From Zhengitettix transpicula (Eukaryota; Arthropoda; Insecta; Orthoptera; Tetrigidae), in assembly GCA_037074705.1 (NCBI GenBank), contig JAYJMR010000015.1, positions 540,598 to 604,597 on the forward strand: DNA of 64,000 nucleotides, in the 5' to 3' direction. The stretch's first letter is position 1; every line of letters starts with the position of its first letter. The translations under genes were made by a program, and so were the position numbers. Below are positions 52,811 to 62,003 of this stretch, in pieces. The notes beneath the pieces were generated by a model, which saw nothing but the letters and a program-made list of their open reading frames with translations, was not told where the DNA came from and did no database searches.

Positions 52811-54440
52811 ATTTCCATCGTCGTTCAACCCCGCCAATGGTTGTTAAACGCCAAGTTGGATGTCATAATTAAAATAGGTGACATCCATAGCCTCAATTCA
52901 GACTCCAAACTCTAATGTGATTGCGAAATTTTTATGTAATGCCACTACTTCTTAAACTCTTAAGGGTGTACCACTCACAAACCAGAAAGACGTGGAAATT
53001 ACACACAGATTTGATTAATTCCGTTGATATTGAATTATATTGATTCGACCCAAAAATTGGCCGGTTAACATGTTCAAAGTTTGTAACCCCTTCTCCTCCC
53101 CCAACCCCGTTAAACCCCGTCAACACCCCCCCTCAAACACCCCGCGCGTTGACCAGATTGTCATAATTTAACTCAGCGACATCCGTAACCCAGATTTGAC
53201 TCTAATATCGGTTGTTTTTGCGTTAATTTTATAAAACGCCCCTTCACTCCTAAAGGTCCACCGCTTCCCATGACGAAAGGGGTTGAAATCATACACAAAT
53301 AACATCAATAGAAATACATGTATTATAATTAACCATGAAAAATATTTATTCAACACAAATATCTGCAGTGTTTGCATGTTTCAAATTTACCACCCCATCC
53401 GCCCCCGCCTACAAATATTTATCCGACTCAAATATCAGCTGTTTTGACATGGTTTAGTATTACCACAACCGTCCACACCCACCCATAAGCGTGCTCCCTT
53501 ATTATGCTGATAAAGGTTGAAATTTTACACACGCAACATCAGTAGAAATACAATCAATCTAATTAACCCTTGAAAATATTCTACGCTAATAACCGCCGTG
53601 ATTGCATGTTTCAAAATATCCACCCCTAACCACCCAATTCCTGGGGGTTAAATGAGCAAATTGGTTGTCATAATTAAACTCGACGACATCCATAACCTTG
53701 GTTTTGACTCCAATCTCGGTTGTCTTCCCGTTATTTCCTTGTAACGCCCTTCCATACCCACCCTAAGTGTTCTCCTTTACCATGCTCTAAGGGGTTAAAA
53801 TTATACAAATTGCTAGAAACATTATCACCTCTTTGACCCCTAAAAATATCCGAATCAAATATCGGTTGTCGTAGGATGTTAGAATATTTCATACCCAACC
53901 TTTAAGCGTTCTCCCTTCTCACGCTGAAAGGGGTTGAAATTTTACAAACAACATCGGTAGAAATACTATCAACGTCAATGACCCTGACATTTATTTATTC
54001 CACGTTAATATCGAAGATTTATTACGTTTTAAAAATTCCACCCCGTTCGTGCCCGTCCCTGGGGTTTAAAGAGAATGTCATAATCAAATTCAGTGACATA
54101 CATAACCCTGAATTCGACTCCAATCTTGATTGCTTTTGCGTTATTTTTATGTAATGCCACTCCACCCCAAACCCGTAAAGGGAGCTCCCCTCCCAATCCC
54201 GAAAGGGGTTGATATTAAACACGGAGAACATGTAGAGAAATTTTATTAATTTCATTTTTTCCAGAAATATATTTATTCGATGCAAAATACTGCCGGTAAA
54301 CATGTTTTTAAATTTCTAACCCCGACGACCTCTGCCTAACTCCTCTCACCCCTAGCCCGTTGTGCATATTATCACAAATTAACTCAGCGACATCCATTAC
54401 CTTCGATTTGACTCGGATCAGGGTTATTTTTCGGATATTT
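52811..54440 (-). repeat. ~300-bp minisatellite array inside the older Helitron-like element (minus orientation)
   Basis: Five or six degenerate units. The motif TGTCATAATTAAACTC with GACATCCATAACC occurs near 52,861, 53,159, 53,669, 54,068 and 54,370. Within a unit the order on the plus strand is: ATCTCGGTTGTTTTTGCGTTAT, AATGCCACTCCAC, a CCC-TTAAGGG-like step, CCCATGACGAAAGGGGTTGAA, ATTTATTC and a C-rich stretch. The reverse complement is the unit found at 58,440-60,560. Short reading frames on the minus strand (for example 53,168-53,377 and 54,022-54,303) lie within units and are fortuitous. Confidence 0.85.
53098..53132 (-). other. Potential G-quadruplex motif (minus strand)
   Basis: On the plus strand four C runs of at least four bases occur in 35 bp (53,098-53,102, 53,105-53,108, 53,115-53,118 and 53,126-53,132), separated by 2, 6 and 7 bases. 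The minus strand therefore fits the canonical four-tract G-quadruplex pattern. It lies in the C-rich part of a minisatellite unit. Folding is a prediction from pattern only. Confidence 0.6.
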
Positions 54441-55617
54441 TTATGTAACTGAACGACATCAACATTCATCATGTAATCTGATCTCTGTACTTTTTTACTA
54501 TCAAAATAGGATAGTATATAGAATTTCATAAATGTTTATCTAAATCAGATGATTTTTGGACATAGTAACATTAATTTAGATTCCAAATTTGGGAAGAGCC
54601 TTTGAAATTCACATATATAATTTTTCACAATTCTAAGCTACAATGCAAAGTAAACAATTGAAAGCATAACTTTGAGCTGAAAAAATTATTTATATATAAG
54701 TTTTGGAAGTCTTTTAAGTAAAATACATTAATAAATTATATATACCGTATACAGATTTATGTTGCCTGAATGTTAATCAGCTGTTCATTTCTATCCAAAT
54801 GAGATAATAATTGTGACTATGACACATCTAAAACAATTTAATTTCTAAAACGATAAATTTACATCTGTTTTAAAAGTATTATCCAATTGCAGACAAATGT
54901 ATATTATCACTTCTTTTTGTCAGTATTTGGCTATAAAACCTACTTCATAAAAATGAGGATATGAGCCTATATCGAGTATATATATATATATTGAACAATA
55001 TATATTACTTCATAAAAATAAGGATATGAGCTGTCTAATATTTAAAAAATATTAATTTCTAAAATGAAAATTTTACATCTGTTACATCTGTTTGTAAATG
55101 AATAATAAGAAAAGTAGCCAAATACTGACAAATGTATCTCATCACTTATTTTGTATGATTCTTATAGTTAATATAAAAATTGAAAAGAGAGCTATATGAA
55201 TAATAAAAAAACCTACTTCATAAAACTGAGGATATGTCCCTATACCTAATATATATATTTATTGAAAAATATTATTAACATAACTTTCAGCTGGAAAAAT
55301 AATATATATACAAATTTGGGAAGTCTTTTATGTATATATATATATATATATATATACATATACCTTATACAAAATTTTGTTATGCCTGGCTGAATAATTT
55401 TGACTATGTCACATTTCAAACAATTTAGTTTCAAAAATTTCTAAATTAATAAATTTACATCTGATTTAAAATTATTAATAATAAAAGTATTATCCAATTG
55501 CAGACAAATGTATACCATCACTTCTTTTTGTCAGTATTTGGCTATAAAACCTACTTCATAAAAATGAGGATATGAGCCTATATCTAATATATATATATTT
55601 ATTGAACAATATATGTA
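54441..55617 (-). mobile_element. Interior of the older minus-strand Helitron-like element, left of the nested insertion
   Basis: AT-rich, non-coding. It contains a ~610-bp direct duplication: 54,655-55,000 resembles 55,270-55,617, sharing ATTATCCAATTGCAGACAAA and TCAGTATTTGGCTATAAAAC. Sequence near 54,545-54,602 is an inverted match to 57,883-57,940, and 54,785-54,830 is an inverted match to 58,065-58,110, both inside the nested element. The right edge at 55,617 is the A that precedes the TC start of the nested element. Sequence just beyond that element (60,590-60,690) resembles 55,040-55,160. Confidence 0.68.
55332..55357. repeat. (TA)n microsatellite
   Basis: An uninterrupted run of about 13 TA units follows TTTTATG in the duplicated AT-rich interior. 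The corresponding position in the other duplicate (~54,720) lacks the expansion. Confidence 0.95.
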
Positions 55618-56865
55618 TCTATATAATAAAAAAGGGAGTATATTTGTATGTATGTATGTTAGTATTTACGTTGTTTTGAATACAAATTTTATCGCGTGGA
55701 CAGAATTCAACAAAAATTGAATATATATTCTGCCAAAATCTAGAACCGGTACTGTGGGGGTGAGAAACCCCTAGAATAAACGTGGAAATAATTATCATTG
55801 AAATAAGTTACGAATTAGTGTTAAATTACTGCGCGAGACGATGACGTCATAAGTTTTCTAGACATTGACGCATCCTAAATATAGTTCTGTATTTGGTATT
55901 GAAATAAAGCAGAAATATTTTGATTGAATAAAAAGTAAAATTTTTTCCAGTATTACTCCATCGAATAATATAACGTACTATTGTATCCTGTATAATATTT
56001 CAGAAGATAATAAGATTTGTCTAAGGTACGACTGCTGAATTATATGTTTGTAACTATAAAAGTATTGAAAATGACGTACGGAACTCCGAAAGTTTTTATG
56101 GTCGTTATTCAATTAATGCACCATCAGTCAAAGGTATGTACAGAAATAGGAACATTTTAATTGAATTAAAAGTACAATTAATTATACTTTACGCAACGTA
56201 TTTCTATAAATTTGTATAAATGTAAACAAATTATTGCGTGCAATTTGTGTCGTGAACCAAAAATTTGATGTTAGGATAGCAGTATTTGTTTTCCATTTTT
56301 CGGAACGACGTTATAGATGTTCAATTTCTAAAAAATGAAGCTGAGCAAAAATATTTTGATTCAATAATAAGTATAATTAAATCTACCAATACCACATCGA
56401 GTGATAAATATAATTTATTATGAAAGGTTATACAATCCATGGCATTAATTTTCTTTTAAATAACTTGACTTTTGACGTGGAATATTTAACGGGATGAGGG
56501 ACCAATATGTTTCCCAATTATATCTTGCAATACGCACTGGAAGATACATAGATTTATGATAAAAACAATTCTTAAATGTTCAAAATTGATATTTTTTATT
56601 GAAGACAGCGTATTTCGTAATGTTTTGCATTAATTTTATACAATGTTACCAACTGCAGATTGCTAAAACCACCAAATAGTTTAATTTCAGATGGAAAAAT
56701 TATATGTCTACAAATTTAATAATTGTTTTAAATAGTGTATGTATATCTAGCTATATTATATATTTCTACATGCACCGGAGGAGACTAATGGAAAACACAA
56801 TCCATAATACTTCTTAATCATTATAATTTGATAGATTTTAAATCTGTAGAAAGTGAAATAGGGCT
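55618..56865 (+). repeat. Left arm of ~1-kb diverged inverted repeat (5' region of nested element)
   Basis: The reverse complement of this arm is found at ~61,030-62,003. Matching blocks in order are: the GTATGTATGTATGT tract with TTTACGTTGTTTT; TTTTATCGCGTGGACAGAAT; ACCGGTACTGTGGGGGTGA; GTGTTAAATTACTGCGCG; GAAATAAAGC; CGTATTTCTATAAAT; TTATACAATCC; ACTTGACTTTTGACG; TATTTAACGGGATGAGGGAC; and TTTCTACATGCACCGGAGGA. Indels break the match in several places. The two arms are the equivalent 5' regions of two elements in opposite orientation. Confidence 0.85.
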
Positions 56866-56949
56866 TACAGCTGATTTTGCCTTGATGTTTCTCATATAAC
56901 ATATTCATACACATTATTTAAAACAATTCCCAAATTTGTGTATATACAA

Positions 56950-56950
<1 letters not shown>

Positions 56951-57016
<66 letters not shown>
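56951..57016. repeat. (CA)n(TA)n compound microsatellite, copy 1
   Basis: About 13 CA units are followed by about 20 TA units. It is embedded in a direct repeat: the ~85 bp upstream (from AGGGCTTACAGCTGATTTTG at ~56,870) recurs at ~57,701 before a second CA/TA tract. Confidence 0.95.
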
Positions 57017-57021
<5 letters not shown>

Positions 57022-57264
57022 TTTTACTGGACAATGTATTTCTGTACAATTGTAAAATTAATGCGTGTAATCTGTGTGGTTAAACAAAATTTTCAGGTTA
57101 GGTTAACACAATTTTTTTCTGATTAAATTCTTTGTGAGTGATAATAAATCAGCTAATTTATATACTATTTTTGGTAAGAACGTTTTACCTGCACAATTTC
57201 TGAGCTATTAATCATAAGAACTGTCGAATTTAATGATATTCGTGAAAAAAATTGTGTGTACATC

Positions 57265-57330
57265 AGCTGTAAGCCCTATTTCTTAAAAATGATAAATGAC
57301 CCTACTTAAGATATATACAATTTATGAGCT
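57265..57330 (+). repeat. Inverted repeat arm, hairpin partner of 57,668-57,725
   Basis: The reverse complement of this segment (AAGTAGGGTCATTTATCATT, then AGAAATAGGGCTTACAGCTG) matches 57,668-57,725 with few mismatches. The arms are ~45-55 bp with ~340 bp between them. The AGGGCTTACAGCTG block occurs a third time at ~56,870 in direct orientation, so this is a dispersed internal module of the element. Confidence 0.8.
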
Positions 57331-57636
57331 ATTTTCAGCATTTATTTTCAGTATAAAACATTATAAATATCTAAATTGGGAATAATTGTGATAACATATT
57401 TTATTTTTTGAGTTATTTTTGAATATATTAAAATCAAAATATTTAAATTAGATGGAAAGCTTATAATATAGAGCTTTTTACCAAAATTTAATACACTCTT
57501 CATATAATTGTAGTTTTTGGCAAAATTGCTGTGCATATCATGGCATTGTTGTGTATTGTATCTATATGTTCATTGTTAAATTTGATGTATTTTTCCTTCC
57601 CTAAGTAGCTGACAGTGAATAATAATATTGAATATG

Positions 57637-57654
57637 TATATATATATATATATA
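57637..57654. repeat. (TA)n microsatellite
   Basis: A run of about nine TA units within the AT-rich interior of the nested element. Confidence 0.92.
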
Positions 57655-57667
57655 TTTATATATATTT

Positions 57668-57725
57668 TAAGTAGGGTCATTATCATTTTTAATAAATAGG
57701 GCCTACAGCTGATTTTGCCTTGATG
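57668..57725 (-). repeat. Inverted repeat arm, hairpin partner of 57,265-57,330
   Basis: This is the complementary arm of the small hairpin. Its right part continues as AGGGCCTACAGCTGATTTTG, which begins the ~130-bp direct duplicate of 56,866-57,016. Confidence 0.8.
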
Positions 57726-57786
57726 TTTCTCATATAACATATTCATACATATTATTAAAAACAATTCCCAAATTTGTATAAATACA

Positions 57787-57829
57787 AACACACACACACA
57801 CACACACACACACAGATATATATATATAT
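57787..57829. repeat. (CA)n(TA)n compound microsatellite, copy 2
   Basis: About 14 CA units, then GATATATAT. Together with its upstream flank (57,698-57,786) it duplicates 56,866-57,016 at an offset of ~832 bp, with a shorter TA part. Confidence 0.93.
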
Positions 57830-58440
57830 TACATAATAGCTCATAAATGGAAAAATATTACATATGTAAATTTAACTAGCTCTTCCCAAATATGGAATCT
57901 AAATTAATGTGCACTACGTCAAAAGTTCATCTGATTGAGATTAATATATGTGATGTTAGGTAAGTCAGTTCTAATTATTGAAGCTGATAAATCCATACTG
58001 AAGAGTAAAAACATAATTAACTATACATATAGAACCAAATGGTGATAATTTTGTTTTCTGAGATATGTCATAGTCAAAAATATTAAGTCATTTGGATAGG
58101 AAATAGAGACTGATTCATAAATTTTCACGTTTTTTTAGATAAACCCCCATATTCTGTTTAATAGGATTTAAAATGACAGTTATGTGCTATTGGCATATGT
58201 TGGGTTTTATCCATAAAGGGGTTTATATGTGATGGTCTTATGCCACTTACATCACGTGTTAACCATTAACCATATAGAATTAATTTCTCTACCAGGGCAA
58301 ATATAAATAAAAACCCTGCACTCAGTTGCGTATGTAAGAAAAAATCATGTATGTTTGTACATTATTTATAAACAATTAAACTTGTGGATAAATTGCAATA
58401 ATCCTGGGTAGACATATTCTTAAAAATCTGGAAAAACTGT
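57830..58440 (+). mobile_element. Shuffled interior blocks of the nested element
   Basis: AT-rich, non-coding. The segment 57,883-57,940 (CTCTTCCCAAATATGGAATC and CTAAATTAATG) is the inverted counterpart of 54,545-54,602. The segment 58,065-58,110 (ATGTCATAGTCAAAA and CATTTGGATAGGAAAT) is the inverted counterpart of 54,785-54,830. The order of these blocks differs between the two elements, so internal rearrangement has occurred since they diverged. Confidence 0.7.
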
Positions 58441-60560
58441 GGGGATAAGACTTGGCGAGGGCAGCGGGGTTGTAAATTAATAAAAACAACAGGTTAAAAC
58501 AGTCAATATTTGCGTTGAGTAATTATTTGTCGGTGTCATTGGATTTGTTAGTGTTTTTCTGGATGCTGTTTGTGTATAACTTCACCCCCTTCGACATGAG
58601 AAAGGAGCACCCTTAAGGGTGGGGGTAGAAATATTCATACTTGCTAATATTTCAGATATTTTAGGCGGATAAAAATTTTTTGGGGTCAAAGAGATTCATA
58701 TTGTTTTTACAGATGTTATATGAGTATAATTTCAACCTTTTTATACTATAGGAAAGGAGCACTCTTACGAGTGTTAGTAGAAAATAACGCGAATACAACC
58801 GAGATAGGTGTCAAATCCAGGGTAATGGATGTAGGTAAGTTTAATTTTGACATTCAATTGACCATTTAACCTCGAGGGTGGAGGGGGACGGGGGTTGAAA
58901 TTTAAAAACATGAAATTACGGCCGATGTTAGCGTTGAATAAATGTATTTAGGGTTAATTAGTTTGATAGTATACTCATGTTATGTCTGTAAAATTTTAAC
59001 CACTTGCAGCAGGAGGGGCTGAACGCTTACGGTTGGTGGTGGAGGGGAGTTTCACAGAAAATAACGCTAAAACAACCGAGATTCAAGTCAAATCAAAGGT
59101 AATGCCTGACGTTTAGTTTATTTACGACAATTTCGGCAACGCTCGAGGTTGACTGTGGTGAGAGGAGTTGGGCGGGGGTAGAAATTGTAAATAATGTTTT
59201 TAGGCCGTTTATTGCGTCGAATAGATATATTTCGGGATAAATGTGATTAATAAAATTTTTCTATATGGTATCCGTGTATAATTTCAACCCCTTTCAGGAT
59301 TTAAAAGGGAGCTGCCCTTAGGGTTGGTGGTGGAGCGGGATTACAAAAAAATAACGAAAAAACAATCGAGATTAGAGTCGAATGCAGGGCTATGGTTGCC
59401 GCTGAGTTTAATTATGACATTAAATTCGCCATTTAACGCCAAGGGACGGGGTGGTCAGGGTGGAAATTTTGAAACACGTAATCGAGTTCCGTACTTGCTT
59501 TTAATGATTATTTTTAGCATTAATTTGAGTGATAGTATTTCTACAACTTTATTTTTGTATACTTTTAACAACTTTCAGTTTGTAAGGCGATACGGGTAGG
59601 TGTGGAGGGGTGTTACAAGAAAATAACGCGAAAACAACCGAGATTCGAAAAAAATCGGGATTATGGATGTTGCTAAATTTATATATGACAACCTGGTTAA
59701 CGCGTAGAGGCGAGCGAAGGTGAGTGGGGCTGGGCGGACGTGGGTGGGGGTATTATATTAAAAAATGTTAACCTATCGATAGTTACGTCAAATAAATATT
59801 TAGCGGTGTTAATGACACTAATAATATTTTTTAATATATTCTGTGTATAATTACAACCCTTATCGACTCGAGAGGAAAGAACCATGAAGGGTAGGTTTTA
59901 TTACATAAAAATAACACACAGAACCGATATAGGAATCGAATATGAGGTTATGGATGCCGCTGAGATTAATTATGACATTCAACTTGCAGTTTAACCCCCA
60001 CGAGTGGGACTGAAGAGAGATAAAAATTATCAAACATGTTAATCGGCCCACATTTGCGTCCAATATATATTTTTCGGTATAATTTAAATTCATTATATTA
60101 ACGTCGATAATCTCTGTGAATAATTTCAATCTCTATCGCCATGGAAGGGGAGCACGCTTTGGGGTGGCGTTTGGTGTTTCGTTACATGAAAATATCGCGA
60201 ATAGACCAATATTTTGTGGTTATGGATGTCGATGAGTTTCATTGTGACAAACTGAATAACGCGCGGTGTGGGAGGGAGGAAGCCTGAACGGAGGTAGAAA
60301 TTTTCAAACGATGTTACCGGCCGATTTTTGCGTGGAAATTTTTCTTTGTTTAACATACAGTAGCGGGGCTGGAAATTTTCAAACATGTTAAAACGACGAT
60401 ATATTCGTTCAATGAAACTATTTCAGGGTCAATGAGTTCAACTTCTTTCGGAATGGAAGGTGAACATTTTTGGGGATAAGGGTCGAGTTGTGTCATAAAA
60501 TAACACAAAAGCTACTTAGATTGGAGTCAAATCGGGGGTTATGGATAAACGACATCTCGG
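58440..60560 (+). repeat. ~280-bp minisatellite array, ~7 units, ending at the Helitron 3' end
   Basis: The motif TATGGATGCCGCTGAGTTTA with ATTATGACA (or close variants) occurs near 58,828, 59,101, 59,390, 59,663, 59,948, 60,223 and, truncated, 60,540, giving spacings of ~273-317 bp. Each unit has a G-rich stretch (for example GGGTGGAGGGGGACGGGGG near 58,876), then AAACATGTTA, a TTGCGTCGAATAAATAT-like block, TATAATTTCAACCCCTTTCG, a G-rich AAAGGAGC-CCTTAAGGGTG step and ATAACGCGAAAACAACCGAG. The last unit is cut by the 3' terminus. Frames such as 59,324-59,599 are within units and fortuitous. Confidence 0.87.
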
Positions 60561-60582
60561 GAAACGCCGGCACCCAGCTAGT
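60553..60582 (+). other. Helitron-type 3' terminus (CTAG followed by T)
   Basis: CATCTCGGGAAACGCCGGC is followed by ACCCAGCTAG ending at 60,581 and then T. CTAG fits the CTRR consensus of Helitron 3' ends, and the GC-rich GCCGGC palindrome lies seven bases upstream of CTAG. The element replaces the missing end of the last minisatellite unit. Confidence 0.7.
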
Positions 60583-62003
60583 ATATATATATATCATATT
60601 TCTAAAATGAAAATTTTATCTCCTGTTTTATAAATTAATGATAAGAATATAGAGTAATGTATATCATCACTTCTTTTGTGTAAAACATACTCCGGTACAT
60701 TTGTGGTATACAACCAAAACCGTTATGAATATAATCATATTTACTCCAGATAACTGAAAGGAGTCAAAGTCCTCTGTGGTGGATTCTACTCTCTGTCGTT
60801 GGTAGCATTGTATAAGAAATGCAATACATTATGGTATGCGTCAACTCTCAAATAGAAAATATTAACGATATTGCACAAAATTTATATTTAACAGTTCTCA
60901 CTTGGAATTACTCCCTTAGACTTTAAACATTTATAATTAAATATGTGAAATTATAATGATACATACATAACAAAAATTTTTTTATGAATTTCACTTTAAG
61001 AATACGTCACTTTTGGCAGATTTAAAATCTATCAAATTATAATGATTAAGAAGTATAGGGATTGTGTTTTCCATCATTCTTAGTCTCCTCCGGTGCATGT
61101 AGAAAGATATAATTTAGCAGAAGATATAATTGGTCCGTGATCCCGTTAAATATGCCCCGTTAAAAGTCAAGTTTTTTAACAACATCAATTGGACGGATTG
61201 TATAACTTTTCATATTGTTGCTGGTTATAATTAAACTTATTATTTTGAGAAATACGTTGCATAAAGTACAGTAATTACACTTATAATTCAATGTAAATGT
61301 TCCTAGTCCCGTACATACTTTCAACCGATGTTAATTTAAAGGTTAAGAAATTCATTGAATTTTATAGTATCATTACCATACCTTGAATCTCTTTACGAAT
61401 AGAATACTTAAGTATACTCTTGTGTATACTTGTGTATAGCAAGATATAACTGTCCATCTGTATTCAGACATTACGAAAGATTATGCTGATGAAATTGATG
61501 ACTACATCCACAATGTATACAGCTGGTGCTCTCACTTAATATGCGCACGAAAATTAACTTACATTTTCCGCAAGGAGAACAAAGTAGTTCGTATTGTTTA
61601 TTATTACAGTATGATGCAGTATTTGATGCAGTATTACTGAATAAAATTATACTTTTTATTCAATCAATATATTTCAGCTTTATTTCATTACGAAAAAGGG
61701 AACTATATTTTATGTCTCGCCAACGTACGTGACGTCACGGTCTCTTGGCGCGCAGTAATTTAACACTAAATAATAACATTAACTCTTATGGGAAAATTCG
61801 CAAAAATAATTCAACTACAATTTTTTCCACCTGTATGCTATGGGTTTGTCACCCCCACAGTACCGGTTCTCGATTTTGGCAGAATACGTATACCAATTTT
61901 TGTTGCATTCTGTCCACGCGATAAAATTTGTATAAAAAACAACGTAAATACAAACATACATACATACATACATACAAATATACATCCTTTTTTAATATAT
62001 AGA
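60582..62003 (-). mobile_element. 5' portion of the older minus-strand Helitron-like element
   Basis: Read on the minus strand it starts at 62,003 with TCTATATATTAAAAAAGGAT, then a GTAT microsatellite, and then the blocks listed for the 55,618-56,865 arm. The base beyond the start (62,004 on the plus strand) is T, so the minus-strand context is A then TC, as expected for a Helitron 5' end. It continues leftward to 60,582, where the nested element interrupts it, and resumes at 55,617. The 133-codon frame at 61,788-62,189 crosses the element/satellite junction and is not a gene. Confidence 0.75.
61957..61977 (-). repeat. (CATA)n microsatellite near the Helitron 5' end
   Basis: About five ATAC/CATA units lie ~25 bp inside the minus-strand 5' end. 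The nested element has the same tract as GTATGTATGTATGT at 55,648-55,661. The tract is thus a feature of the family's 5' end. Confidence 0.9.

Larger units (their letters stand above)
55618..60581 (+). mobile_element. Non-autonomous Helitron-like transposon (4.96 kb), nested
   Basis: The 5' end is TCTATATAATAAAAAAGGGA followed by a GTAT microsatellite, and the 3' end is GCCGGCACCCAGCTAG. The preceding host base is A (55,617) and the following base is T (60,582), as expected for Helitron insertion between A and T without target duplication. Arthropod Helitrons are known to begin with TC plus an AT-rich tract and end with CTRR after a short GC-rich hairpin. Here the palindrome GCCGGC (60,566-60,571) lies just before CTAG, though a long stem is not visible. 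No Rep/helicase coding sequence is present, so the element is non-autonomous. Order inside: 5' arm (to ~56,865), AT/CA microsatellite region, shuffled interior blocks, then a ~280-bp minisatellite array up to the 3' end. Confidence 0.75.

Noticed and set aside
52811..60560. Frames in the minisatellite (53,168-53,377, 54,022-54,303, 59,324-59,599, 60,126-60,386) as Helitron proteins
   Set aside because: All are short and lie within repeat units. No Rep or helicase motif was seen, so the elements appear non-autonomous.
55618..62003. A single DNA transposon with ~1-kb terminal inverted repeats (foldback or Polinton type)
   Set aside because: The arms could suggest this, but both outer ends look like Helitron 5' ends (TC plus AT tract plus GTAT), the CTAG end lies inside at 60,581, no target duplication is seen, and the minisatellite and interior matches extend left to 52.8 kb.
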